From: Turnera subulata
Taxonomy: Eukaryota > Streptophyta > Magnoliopsida > Malpighiales > Passifloraceae
Direction of reading: 5' to 3'
Assembly (NCBI GenBank): GCA_028386065.3
Contig: JAKUCV010007503.1
Coordinates: 1,645 to 65,644, forward strand
Length of the DNA: 64,000 bases
Part shown: piece by piece, positions 1 through 10,600 of the stretch
Layout: the number at the start of each line of letters is the position of its first letter
How positions within the stretch are numbered: the first letter of the stretch is position 1
Notes under the pieces: model-generated
Databases searched by the model: none
What the model saw: only the letters and a program-made list of their open reading frames with translations
What the model was told of the DNA's origin: nothing
Translations under genes and position numbers: made by a program

Positions 1-84
1 AACGAAAAACATCATAACATAATCTTGCCTATTGGCTTATTACAAACTCTCGACTGGGCACTTTGCATAGGTCAACACATATCT

Positions 85-2640
85 TTAAACAATCTCGCCT
101 TCCCACAAAAGGAGCCCACAACCAAAATCCTCATCTTCACCTATCTCCTTCTCCTCTTCCTCCTCTTCTTCTATCCCTTCGGGATAACAATCGAAGAACA
201 ACTCAAATCCCGGTTTTCTAGTGTTTGTGATGCTACACATCCATGGTTCAGGGAAACAGCAAAAAGGGAAGTCCTCTTCTTCCTTCACAAAGTACCCATT
301 CAATGTCTTGAAATACGGGGTCATGGGAAAATCCCATTCCCGTTTGATCTTACGTGCTGCCGACCTAGCTTGGTTCTTCATCTTCTGCTCCTCCAATTCT
401 GCCGAGGTCGAGACATAACCCAAACCAAAAGGAAATACGGCATTTACAATTTCCGGGACTTCTACTACTCCTTGTTGCTTCTTCCCCAACCCCATGATCG
501 GAAAAAACTTCATCTTCCCCATGATGTTCATAACTGAGGGATTGCCGAACGGGTCGTAATAGGGAGGCCTCATGGTAAGTTTATCCACCATTATGGTACT
601 GATGGATTCAAAAACAAAACCGGATAGGGACACCTCTTCTTCTCCCTCGATCCCACATATCGGTTTGATGCTCTTCTCAGTCGTTTCTCCTTTGATAGTG
701 ACTACCCCTCCTTTATAAGGGAATTTCAACATTTGATGCAAGGTGGAGGCTATAGCCCGGGCTTGGTGTAACCACGGCCTTCCCAGAAGCAAGTTGAAGC
801 TTGATGTAATATCAAGTACTTGAAATTCCACCGAGAAAGGAGCGGGCCCAATGACAATCTCCAATTTTATCATGCCCAACACTTCTCTCTTAGCATTAAC
901 ATAAGCCCTAACCATAGTTCGGGAAGGTAAGAAATCCACAACTTCAAATCCTAAAGAGCTCCCGATCTTGAGTGGGCAAACATTCAAGGCGGATCTATTA
1001 TCGATTAATACCAAGGGTATCTGATTCTCTTTGGATTGAACGGTGATATAGAGGGCATCAATATGGGCCTCTTTGCTCGAGCAAAGGTCTTTATCGGAAA
1101 AAGATATCCGATTGTCAGCTTCTACCGCGACTATCATGTTAGCCAATGTATCCGGTGCAGTGTCGATGGGGACATGGGCCTTGTTTAAAGTTTGGAGCAC
1201 CTTTTCCCGATGTGGGCGGGATGACATTAGCAAGCCCCAGATAGAAATGTTGGCTTGAGTCTTCTTCAATTGTTTTATTACAATGTCCTCTTCAGGGTCC
1301 ATTATTTCTTCTGGTTCATCCAAACGAAGAGGAGCCCTCCTTGCCACTCTCCCCGATCTAGTGATGACGTCGACCTCTTCATCGGAATCTTCATACCAGC
1401 TCAAATCAAGCACGCAACATGGCAGCTCAGAATCAACCTCCATCATATCAACTTCTCCAAGCAAGGGCAAGGGATTTGACTTGGTATTCGGCCTTTTAGG
1501 CAGAATTATTTCATTCTTATCTATCAAATCCTGGATCTCGTGACGAAGTCGGTTACAGTAGTCCGTAGCATGTCCGGACGCTTGATGGAATGCACAAAAT
1601 TTATTGGGGTCTCTTCCATAGGAGGTATCAGGCCTAGGTTCCAAAGGTTGTAGTAAACCCTTCTCCACGCATTTTTGCAACATTTTTCCTAGAGGCATAG
1701 GGAGGGGAGTGAAGTCCCTCCTATTCAACTCAACTTGTAACGGGGATTGGGCAGTGACATGATTTACTTCCACATGCTTCTTTCCCAGAGGCGTGCTGAA
1801 ACTCCTTCTAGAGGCATCCACGGGCATCTTAATTTTTCCCAGGCTAATAGCATCTTCTAGTTGCGTCCCTGCCCCGATGAGTGCTCTAAAGTTGGCATAA
1901 TAATTACCGACCATACGATCATAGTAAATGGGCTGGAGATTCTTGATTACCATTTGCACTTGATCCTCCTCGGTAGGTCGGTTTACCATTAAGGATGCCT
2001 TATTACGCCACCTTGAGATGTATGCAGAAAACGTCTCCTGAGCCTCTTGCTTGGTTGTCTCCAAGTCCCTTTTAGTCACATCCACCTCAGTATTGTAGTT
2101 GTACTGCTTCAGGAATTCTTTACAAAGGTCTTCCCATTTGCTTATCTTGCTCTCGTCCAAGGACATGAACCATCTCAATGCCCCTCCAGATAACGTTCTT
2201 TGAAATAATTGGGTCATCAATTCAGGCCCGATCCCCATAGGTTGGAGCATCCTCACATAGATCTTTAAGTGAGTTGTAGGGCATCCCATCCCGTTAAACT
2301 TCTCAATATCCGGCATCTTGAACTTCTCAGGTAGACGAGCCTCAGGAAAAAATGATAATCGGTCCAAGTTCCAATCGTCTTCCTTCTTCTTCATGGTCTT
2401 CAAGAGATCCTCCAATTTCCTAAGTCTCTCCCCATCTCCCTTTGATTCTTGCACCACCGAGTCACTGTCTTGGATCACCACCATATTAGGCTCGCCCTCG
2501 GGTTTTGAATTCTGTCCCCCATTACTCCCAAGGGACACTGCCTTCCCCTTCTTCAAAGCTTGGAGTGCTTCCATGACAGTTGGATCCTTAAGGAGGTTCA
2601 CCACTTCCTCAGATACTTTGGCGTTATTTTCCTCACCCAT
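85..2640 (-). CDS. Gag-protease polyprotein of a Ty3/gypsy Tat-like retrotransposon
   Basis: This is an 851-codon open frame. Residues ~120-265 match a retrotransposon gag domain (GGALRWF, the SKWEDLCKEF type core, FSAYISRWR). A CHHC knuckle-like motif (CAFHQASGHATDYC) and the TRSGR motif common in Tat-lineage gags follow. A retropepsin-like domain lies at about residues 540-650. The protein ends in a glutamate-rich tail. Gag would package the element RNA and the protease would cut the polyprotein. The catalytic motif reads D-N-R-S where D-N/T-G-S is expected: codon AGA at 994-996 puts Arg in place of Gly, so the protease is probably inactive although the frame is open. The start was chosen at the first Met after the leader and PBS next to the LTR at 3153. 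RT, RNase H and integrase would lie beyond position 1 and cannot be seen. The CHHC knuckle and TRSGR motifs support a Tat/Ogre-type assignment over Athila, but without RT this is not certain. Confidence 0.85.
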   Translation of the reverse strand: MGEENNAKVSEEVVNLLKDPTVMEALQALKKGKAVSLGSNGGQNSKPEGEPNMVVIQDSDSVVQESKGDGERLRKLEDLLKTMKKKEDDWNLDRLSFFPEARLPEKFKMPDIEKFNGMGCPTTHLKIYVRMLQPMGIGPELMTQLFQRTLSGGALRWFMSLDESKISKWEDLCKEFLKQYNYNTEVDVTKRDLETTKQEAQETFSAYISRWRNKASLMVNRPTEEDQVQMVIKNLQPIYYDRMVGNYYANFRALIGAGTQLEDAISLGKIKMPVDASRRSFSTPLGKKHVEVNHVTAQSPLQVELNRRDFTPLPMPLGKMLQKCVEKGLLQPLEPRPDTSYGRDPNKFCAFHQASGHATDYCNRLRHEIQDLIDKNEIILPKRPNTKSNPLPLLGEVDMMEVDSELPCCVLDLSWYEDSDEEVDVITRSGRVARRAPLRLDEPEEIMDPEEDIVIKQLKKTQANISIWGLLMSSRPHREKVLQTLNKAHVPIDTAPDTLANMIVAVEADNRISFSDKDLCSSKEAHIDALYITVQSKENQIPLVLIDNRSALNVCPLKIGSSLGFEVVDFLPSRTMVRAYVNAKREVLGMIKLEIVIGPAPFSVEFQVLDITSSFNLLLGRPWLHQARAIASTLHQMLKFPYKGGVVTIKGETTEKSIKPICGIEGEEEVSLSGFVFESISTIMVDKLTMRPPYYDPFGNPSVMNIMGKMKFFPIMGLGKKQQGVVEVPEIVNAVFPFGLGYVSTSAELEEQKMKNQARSAARKIKREWDFPMTPYFKTLNGYFVKEEEDFPFCCFPEPWMCSITNTRKPGFELFFDCYPEGIEEEEEEEKEIGEDEDFGCGLLLWEGEIV

Positions 2641-3152
2641 GATGTTCTAAATATTTAAGAGGCCGGTGTCAGGGTCTTTGGCTCCCCAAGGACTATCTCA
2701 AATTTTTCAGATTTTTTGTATGGGAGGACAAATAAAAGGGGCACCTCATATACCTCTACTTGAATTCATAACAATAGTCACTCAGATGCACGAAGCACTT
2801 ATTGATTCATTATGCATGAGATGCTCAGGATATGCAGCTGGTTGATGGCTAAAAGACTGCCGCTAAGGAATAGTTTGACCTACTCACATGTGATAAAAGA
2901 TATCGCGTGAGGTCCAAGGCCTGTTAATCCCTATCATCGCATGAGCAGCGAGAAACCGGTTCACATCAAGCCACTCTCGCTTTAAGAAAGCATTATAGCA
3001 GACTTGGATTCCCTGGCCCTCTTATGGTAGAGGCTTCACAACATTTTCCATGAATGCAAGGCACTTATGATGACACATAAAAAGGCATACAAAAATTCAA
3101 TGATTGCACAAGATTTCTTGAATCCTCAAAAGTCCCCAGTGGAGTCGCCACC
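2641..3152 (-). promoter_or_regulatory. Leader and primer-binding site of the gag-pro element
   Basis: This untranslated leader lies between gag and the LTR. Read on the minus strand, the bases touching the LTR give TGGCGACTCCACTGGGGA at about 3134-3151. It starts with TGG, as expected for pairing with a tRNA 3' CCA end, so I call it the primer-binding site. The stretch from ~2797 to 3152 is clearly homologous to the leader of the neighbouring non-coding element (11131-11481), including the ATGCATGAGATGCTCAGG block. RNA packaging signals are expected in such a region. Confidence 0.75.
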
Positions 3153-3897
3153 TGTGAATACCTGACCCAAAATCACTTGGGCCTATTCACCTTTTCCTTA
3201 CACCTTCTTCATAACCGTCATCCATTATCTTTGGAGCCGCCACCCAAGTTTTATTAAGGGACTAAAACTTGGGAAAAACCCTTCATGTGACTCCATTTAG
3301 GCAACCGGTTTAGCGAACCAAAGATAATGGACCCGGGGATTCGTCATGGATGGGAAGGTGTTAGGCACCCATCCATGTTGGGGCGAAATCTTGTGCAATT
3401 AAAAGTTTTTGTATGCCTTGTGCAAGTGGGTGAGTGTGTTCACCAAAACCAATCAAGAACTGAAAATAAAAAGAAGGGGATGAGAAGAAGATTGGGCTTG
3501 AGTTTCCACCACTAGAAACCACCTACGTATCCCGGCGACCGGGTTCAAAGCCCACATAGTTCTTATATCAGAAACACAACAATCACATCATCATCAGCAT
3601 CAGCATCACAACAGAAAGAAAAGAATCAGAATTACCTCTTGCAGCCCTCCTCTAGCTCCTCGATTCGGGTTTCGCCTTACGCCTAGCTTCTTTCCGCACC
3701 TCAACTCTGTCTTGGATCTCTTCTTGATTCTTCACTTGCTGCCTTGATTAGATGATGCTACCCACGAGATTTCTCTAGAGCTTCGCCTATAGAACTAATT
3801 CTGGGCTTGGAGAGGTAGAGTTTCTCCAAGCTTGAAAAGCTTTTAGGAAGAGTATGTGTGTAATAATGCGTGTCCCTTGATGTGAAGGGGGAGGGTC

Positions 3898-3907
3898 CTA
3901 TTTATAG
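3898..3907 (-). promoter_or_regulatory. TATA box of the LTR promoter
   Basis: The minus strand reads CTATAAATAG. The same box is present in the related solo LTR at 41593-41602 and is altered to a TATGAATAGG-like form in the non-autonomous element's LTR near 12471-12481. Its place in the LTR fits the U3/R promoter. Confidence 0.6.
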
Positions 3908-4032
3908 TGTTCTGGGCTGCCTAGAGTCGTGGACCATCTTAATGATCAGAATAATGGCCGAAAATCTGGACAAAAAACGCGTAGAATCGAATCTCGGTCG
4001 AAAATCGGGGAGAAAACGCGTTCCAGTGCACC

Positions 4033-4135
4033 CATGACCGCCATGGCCGGCGGTCATCACTAGATGACAGCCATGTCATGGCGGTCATCCATACATGACC
4101 GCCTAGGCCCGACGGTCATCTCGAGATGACCGCCC
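4033..4135 (-). promoter_or_regulatory. GC-rich palindrome cluster in U3
   Basis: ATGACCGCC and its complement GGCGGTCAT alternate here. The first pair forms a 9-bp perfect stem around ATGGCC. The cluster lies upstream of the TATA box in element sense. The related LTR has a matching cluster at 12607-12712, and a weaker remnant is near 41730-41810. It could be an enhancer array or a stem-forming block; no function is shown. Confidence 0.55.
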
Positions 4136-4637
4136 GCGCCTACGCGTTTTCACCGCAGTTTCCATTTTTGCTCCGGATTCTCCCCTAATTCCTCCCTGAT
4201 TGATCTTACCGCGTAATCAACCCCTAGATTGCCCAGAATATTCTCTTTTCTTGATTACTATTTCCCCTAAACATCTTCCAATCAATTAATCACACACCCT
4301 CTTCCTATTTTAAGCCTAAATCATACCAAAAACACTCTTGCCATTTAAGGAATGATTTAACTCTGATCTCTCACGAAAATCAGAGTTAAATTTGCCTGCA
4401 AGCAAGGTGTTAGTGGGCTTGTACAACTCTGGAGAACATCTACATTCTACTAAATTGGGCTCTTATATCTATCTCCAACCCAAATTGGATTTCAATACAT
4501 AAATAAGGCCCAAGCTCATAGAATGTAATACATTCTAGCAATCCGGTCCCTAATGTGACTTAAATCACTTCTTCGTACATGATGGACCTAATTACTAAAA
4601 CGTATAAATTTTCATGGGTCAAATTCGGGTGTTCACA

Positions 4638-4910
4638 ATTATTATTGGGTCAAAAACAACTAAAAGAGCCCATGCAAATGCATTTTAATAAATAAACCAT
4701 ATCATATATTTTATCTTATAGTTAAATCATCTCATTAATCCTAGGACTTAAGCGCATAAAGGTTTATGTCATCAAAATACACCAATTTTACTAAATTAAA
4801 ATTCATATCATGCTTGAACCTTAGACCAAATCATCTCATTGATCCTAAGTCTACACATGTACAAAGTCTAATTTAGTAAAATTTTCGTGGGTCAAATTTG
4901 GGTGTTCACA
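4638..4910 (-). repeat. Fragment of the 3' LTR of the non-autonomous element
   Basis: These 273 bp align without a gap to 13061-13333, the matching part of the 5' LTR of the same element. I count about 12 differences by eye. The fragment ends in TGTTCACA at 4910 and is followed by a purine-rich tract on the minus strand. The rest of this LTR was displaced leftwards out of the window by insertion of the gag-pro element. Confidence 0.85.
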
Positions 4911-5012
4911 GATGCCCCTCGTTGATGAGTCCTTATAGTCTAAGGACGAAACAATATAAGACAAGAACAACCAAATTCAAATGATTGATGTGTGTGGTGC
5001 GTGCCATGGGTT

Positions 5013-5202
5013 GGAGCATCTCATGCTCCGCTTCGGGAATCATCTCATCCCGAAGGTCTCTGGGAATCATCTCATCCCAGATTCTCAAGAATCATCTCAT
5101 CTCGAGGTTTGAGGGACTGGCCCTCGGTTTATGGGAATCATCTCATCCCATATTCTCGGGAATCATCTCATCCCGAGGTGATAGAATCATCTCATCTATC
5201 AG
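5013..5202. repeat. Tandem stem-loop array A (invariant loop, varying stems)
   Basis: Six units share the loop ATCATCTCA and are closed by stems of about 7 bp whose sequence differs from unit to unit. Left arms are TTCGGGA (5032), TCTGGGA (5059), CTCAAGA (5084, one mismatch), TATGGGA (5130), CTCGGGA (5155) and TGATAGA (5179). Each right arm is the complement. A seventh, shorter hairpin GGAGCAT-CTC-ATGCTCC (5013-5029) opens the array, and GAGGG-ACTGG-CCCTC lies at 5111-5125. Confidence 0.85.
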
Positions 5203-5230
5203 GTCATTGGCCTGACCATCTTAGTCTAGG

Positions 5231-5605
5231 TGCTACCTCATGCCGAGGTTTGTGAACTTCATCCTATGTCTACCTCATGCCGAGGTTCATCTCATGTCTA
5301 GGTGCTACCTTGTGCCGAGGTTTGTGAATTTCATCCTATGTCTAGGTGTTACCTCATGTCGAGGTTTGTGCATTTTACCTTATGTCCACCTCATGTCGAG
5401 GTTCATCCTGTGTCTGGGTGCTACCTCATGTCGAGGTTTGTGCATTTCATCTTGTGTCCACCTCATGCCGAAGTTCATCTCATGTCTAAATTGTTACCTC
5501 ATACCGAGGTTCATCTTAAGTTTGGTCATTACCTCATGCCGAGGTTTGTATCTGGATGTCACCTTATACCGAGGTTTGTGTCTAGGCATTACCTCATGCT
5601 GAGGT
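5231..5605. repeat. Tandem stem-loop array B (ACCTC-ATGCC-GAGGT units)
   Basis: Eleven copies of a 15-bp unit with 5-bp arms ACCTC and GAGGT and a loop close to ATGCC are spaced about 30-40 bp apart. Connecting segments resemble TTTGTGAATTTCATCCTATG. Some units carry changes that keep G-U pairing, such as ACCTT with GAGGT near 5307 and 5561. Open frames through this array simply translate the repeat. Confidence 0.8.
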
Positions 5606-5739
5606 TTGTGAATACCGGGTGTTCGGTTTTCGTTTGGCCTCCTTATCTCACTATTTACAACTTCTGATCTGTATGTCTCAAAATCGGCTCATCTTCAAGG
5701 TTTGCAGGGGCTGAACGCCTGGCTTGCTATTCTCTTATA

Positions 5740-6060
5740 TCTAGACACCTGGGTCTGGGTTCCTTATGGCTAGGTTCTTTTTCTTTCTGATTGTACTCAT
5801 GTCTGGTTTTCTTTCTAGCCCTACTCATGTCTGGACACTTGGGTCTGGATACCTCACTTCTCTCTTTTTGGTTTCGCAAAGGCCGAGCCTTGGCCATGTG
5901 ATTGGGTTCTAGACTCTTTCTGGTCAGGTTCACTCCTCCTTGGTTTCTCTCATGACTGGGCATGCTGGATTCACTCATGACTGGATGCCTGGGTCTAGAT
6001 ACCTCACTCCTCTCTTCTAGGATTTGCAAAGGTTGGGCTTTGATTTTGACTGGGTTCCTC
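5740..6060. repeat. Direct repeats of about 150 bp
   Basis: The stretch beginning near 5827 (CATGTCTGGACAC, then GGGTCTGGATACCTCAC, then TTTCGCAAAGG) recurs near 5980 (CATGACTGGATGC, then GGGTCTAGATACCTCAC, then TTTGCAAAGG). A shorter related piece is at about 5745. No coding function is visible. Confidence 0.6.
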
Positions 6061-6477
6061 ACTCACCTCGTAGAGTTGACTGGACTCTCTTTTCTTGCAA
6101 CGGCCTGGCTTTGGCTATGTGATTAAATCGGTATGGGCTAAACCAGGTTGACTAATATACTTAGGTTCGGGTTGGATGTGTGTTTGAGTCATCACAGGTC
6201 GGATTAGTCTTTGTCCTTTCGGTATTGCCTCACAGGTCTCCTCATGATCGGGTGTCACCTAATGACCTGGTTCTCTCATCCCTCAGTAAGGATATTGCCT
6301 CATGGTTGGATTGCCTGGATCCCATGCCCTTAGATCACCTAGTCAAATGTGTCGTGTCCCTTGAGACATACAAACCAAAAGGTGGGGTGGATGCCCCCAG
6401 TATCCCGTCATGGTCTTAGGGATAAGGTTCTATGTGGAAACACATGTGATCTACATCCTTTCTGCCTTAGTCAAATG

Positions 6478-7400
6478 AATGGGCCCGTCATGCCCCTTGA
6501 GATCAATCAAAATAGGGTAGCATGCCCCTTGTCCCTTTGTACCAGAATTGGGTCTTACAACTCATTAAGAATGCCCAACATCAGTTATGAACATGAAAAG
6601 TTGGGGCCCGCCGTGTCCTTAGACATATTGCTTGTATTCGACTCGGGACACGTCATACCATTACACATTGACCTTGAACCACTAAATCGAGTCATCTCGT
6701 CGGGACATCCCATGCCCATCATTTACAACTCAATTTCAAAACATGGGCATGGCCTATCCCGTTCCTAAGTCAAACATCCATGTAAAGTTAGGGTCCTTCA
6801 TGTCCATAATCATTAATCGGACTTTATGGTATGGGCACTCTCGGCCCCTTCTCAAATTCAAAATTAAAAAACTGGGCCTTACAACTCATGGAGAATGCCC
6901 AAAGCACAAACTAATTCGGGGCACATGTCGTACCACTATACTTTGACTCTAAAAATCATTAGTTCAAAAGTCATCTCGGGGCATCTCATGCCCATACTCA
7001 CAAATCAACTTTATGGTATATGGCATGATCTACCCTCGGTGTGTAAATCCATCTTGACTCAAGCTTAGCAGAGATTGGGGCATGACATGCCCCTTTTGAA
7101 AAATGACATGCCCTTTTAACTTAAAAAGATCACCAAAACCCAGGCATGACATGCCCTTTTCGTACATGAAGATCAACTCGATAAAAAAACAATCAAAACT
7201 CAAAGCACAACATCTCCTTGTGTAAGTAAATTCGGTGACTCAACAGACCAAAAGATTAGTGTAAAATTAGCTTGACCAAAAATCGGGGTATGACGTGCCC
7301 CTAGAGTCTGCAGGTGCATATCTCAGGCAGAGGCATGGCGTGCCCGTTGTTCTATGGACAAAGTCATCTGAAGATTCGGGCATGCCATGCCCCTCTAGTT
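6478..7400. repeat. Dispersed stem-loop array C (GGGGCATG/CATGCCCC)
   Basis: About a dozen palindromes are spaced 40-90 bp apart. The clearest are GGGGCATG-A-CATGCCCC (7077-7093), GGGCATG-C-CATGCCC (7378-7392), GGGCAT-CTC-ATGCCC (6979-6993) and GGCATG-A-CATGCC (7143-7155). The site at 7285-7301 keeps pairing only if G-U is allowed. Weaker versions lie at about 6481, 6645, 6702, 6829 and 6919. Confidence 0.7.
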
Positions 7401-7540
7401 ATCATCCCTAGGAAATGTAAGTCTACACCATGTCATGAGTTTATGGTATTGTCACTTTCATTGATCATTCGTCCTCAATCAAGTCTACCTTCTCAAGAAG
7501 TTCATGTCCTATATGTAAATGTTGCATGAGCATGCCTAAG

Positions 7541-7645
7541 TGTGTCGTCTTTTCAATGTATGGGGATGCCCCTAGTTCCATATGTGAGTTCCATGACATG
7601 TTTGTGGTGTGTCGTCTTTTCAATGCACGGAGATGCCCCTAGTGA
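7541..7645. repeat. Two-copy 67-bp direct repeat
   Basis: TGTGTCGTCTTTTCAATG followed by GATGCCCCTAGT occurs at 7541 and again at 7608. A further GAATGCCCCTAGT lies near 7870. These lie inside the non-coding element. Confidence 0.6.
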
Positions 7646-10600
7646 GTGGTGTGTCAATGCCTCCAGTCTCTACATGTTTGTCTTCGGATGCAAGTATCTC
7701 CTGATTATACAATGATGTGTTTGCCTCTCGAATGCAAGTGCTCTCTACTTCTACATGGATGTATGTGCCTATGACATGTCTTTCGCCTTTTCTCTTCTTT
7801 CTCCCTTTCATGTTTATGCTGTCTATTTCTACATGTGTGTTTAGATGTGCGTGCTTTTTATCTAGACGTATTGCATGTGAATGCCCCTAGTATGATGCAT
7901 GACCGTTGAAAATCATTCGAGCTAAGGTGTACATTAAGCAACTTGAGAAAAAACGAGTTATCCCATAAAAAGTCCTTAGCTTCAAAGAGAGAGACCCCTA
8001 ATGACCATGAACCATTCATTTCAAGCTCTATCTAGGACACCAGGGGTGGACATTGGATGGACAAATTATCTAATGAGAGTAAGGTGGACGGACGAGTGAA
8101 TACCCCTTTGACAATAGATGGGGGCAACATGCCCAGATGCTTCTATACCCCTTTCGTTGATGATGTCATTGTCAACCGAGTGGTCTATCTCCGATGAGTG
8201 ATCTAACATATGGACCTCTCTTTGTTGTCATTGGCTACTATCCCATTTTCATCTTGGCCTTAACTTTTGCCTAGGCCGCCCTCTCGGATTTTCAACCTAG
8301 CAGGCTTTTCTTTCTTCTTCTTTTTTTTTTCTTTTTGTTTTCTTTTTGGGAGTAGCAATCACAGACACAGAATATTGAGATCACAAAGCTTTGGGCAAGA
8401 TCAAAACCACTCGGGCTGGGTATACTCGGATGACTAATGGAGAGGTGAACTTTCAACCTTAATCGAGAACCGTCTAGCTGAGCTGTGTCTAAGAGACTAT
8501 TGGAGAGATGTGCTTTATAATGACCGGATTCACAATAAATCTTTGTAAGAGAGGCGGACTCGATTGATAACTTCATAAAATACAAGTCAAAAAGAGAAGC
8601 CTTATGACTACAAAAGAGGCCTGAATACAATCAATAGTGTGGCATGTCTATATGACAATAACTCCAATCTTTCCATTGAATCATTCTGGGAACCAAATAT
8701 TGATAGACCGAGCCCGTTGCCGGATGACCTACGTATTTGTGGACGTGGTGCTTGGCTTGAGGTATTTGGTAGGGTCGGTATTTGGTTTGGGGTGTTTAAG
8801 GTGATAGATCGGATGGGGGAACACTTGTCTTCTTCATTAAAATTTTTGTTTCTCTCGATTTCTGATGATGGATAGTGAATCAACATCTGGGCACCATGTC
8901 ATCTCTTTCCTCACTTTTCTCCCTCTTCTTTTCATTCTTTTTTTCTTTGGGGAAACACCGTCGCCTAGACTGTTTTCATGGATTGTGATCTAGAGGGTGC
9001 CCCCTTCTCTCTTTTCCTTTCTTTTTCTTCTTTTTTTTTTGAGGGGAGTGAACCTTTTGAACAAGTGCACTTGGGTTAGATTCTTTCGGAAGCTGGATTC
9101 ATCCTTGGGAAGTAATTCTTCTAGACAAGTGTTCTCGGTGGTTGTGATGGGGTCGACATGTAGGATGGATTGGATACGCGTTCAAAGGTCAAATCAAATA
9201 TGTGTTCGAAGGTCGGTGTCAGCAAAGTCTTCTCAGGAGGTGGATTATGGTAAGGGTTTAGGATTGCATCCACAGAATCAGGTCTTCGTAGTTCGTTTAG
9301 TAGTCCCCTAGATTGATCCAATGGAAAATATTGAAGTCATGCACAATTTGCCACATATACCCAAAAGATAAGGGAATTGAGATTTTATTCCTTAGGTATA
9401 AATGATGACACTATTGATTATTAGACACAGAATTTACCCCTTCCCCCTTCGACTTAACTCAACTCCTAGACTCTGAGGAACAGCTATACCACCTCTCCCG
9501 ACTCCTGGTCATCATACCATCTGGCAATACAGTGTACGGTCCCCGGTTAACCCCCACGAACACTTCTTGTTCACCCCTTGGAATGCATCATCTCCGTTGT
9601 CGTCTTCATCGTCGTCTCCGAATCTTCCCCTTAGTCTTCTTATTGTGTCTCCATCATCGTTCTCACGGCCATCCTCGTTGTTTCTCAACTGTTGGGTCTT
9701 GCGTGATGTTCATTTGATGAGGCCCCATGGCAATGTCTCCACATGATACCCCGGTTTGCTCATCAACTTGACTTGTCAATTCAGTCCCTCGGCTTAGCTG
9801 GTTGACTTGGCTCATCAGCTCGACTCATGAATAGAAAACCGGGGCATACATCCTTGTCTTTGAATAAGGTCCAATCGGGCCACCTTGTGTCACATCTCCC
9901 ATTGTAAATATTAGGGCTTGCATCTTCTCTCACGAGAAGGCCCAAACATCAGTTCTCCCCATTGGTTTGTCTTAGCTTGAATACCCATCTATCATCAGCT
10001 TAGCTTTGCATTCCAGTTCTTTGGTTTCCCAACTCGGCATCTCAACTTGGCAACTTGATCTGGCCACTCCTCAGCTCAGTTCGTTCGCTTGGGCTACTGG
10101 CTCGGCCCGTCAACTTGGTTCCTAACCAAATATGGAGACTACTCTCATTGGGAGAATACTTGGACTTGCATCTCCTCTCACAAGAAAATCCAATAATAAG
10201 GTCTCGATATGTCAACTTAGCTCATCCGTCTGGCTTCTTCAATTTGGTTCCTCATCTCAGCTTCTCGTCTCAGCTCGGTTCATAAGTCAACAATTACGGC
10301 TTACGTCTGTGTCTTCGAAGAAGGCCCAACCAGGCCGTCCTATCTCCCTTCTTCTGCCATAGATGATGGGGCTTACATCTCCCTTCACCTCAGGGTACCT
10401 CTCAGATTCCTAATATCTTCACTGTCCTCCTTTCTACTAGGGTCGTCGCCTTGTAAAGTAGCCATCATCCCTAAAATCTTCACCATCCCCTTTCGACTAA
10501 TGCACTACCCACCCCTAGTGTCCTAAGGGTTCAATTCTAATGACAGAGTTCATGGCCATTAGGGATCCTAGACTTCAGTTTTGTTTTCTTTGAAGATACT

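Larger units (their letters stand above)
3153..4637 (-). repeat. 5' LTR of the gag-pro Tat-like element
   Basis: The LTR runs from TGTGAATA to TGTTCACA in plus-strand view (1485 bp). It lies directly against the primer-binding site. Its element-sense start is at 4637. Just outside it the sequence continues, without loss, the LTR of the non-coding neighbour at the point matching 13061. The element therefore inserted into that LTR. The expected 5-bp target duplication would be ATTAT (4638-4642); the other copy is outside the window. Inside are a minus-strand TATA box (3898-3907) and a GC-rich palindrome cluster (4033-4135). Confidence 0.85.

Noticed and set aside
3153..4910. A single LTR of 1758 bp
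   Set aside because: An internal TGTTCACA at 4637 and exact resumption of the neighbour's LTR at 4638 show two LTRs joined by insertion.
5013..5202. CRISPR-like array of short repeats and spacers
   Set aside because: Units are hairpins with varying arms, spacing is irregular, there are no cas genes, and the host is a plant.
5240..5667. Open frames of ~120 codons with repeated Cys-Arg-Gly or Ala-Glu-Val words
   Set aside because: They are translations of stem-loop array B; no start context or relatives.
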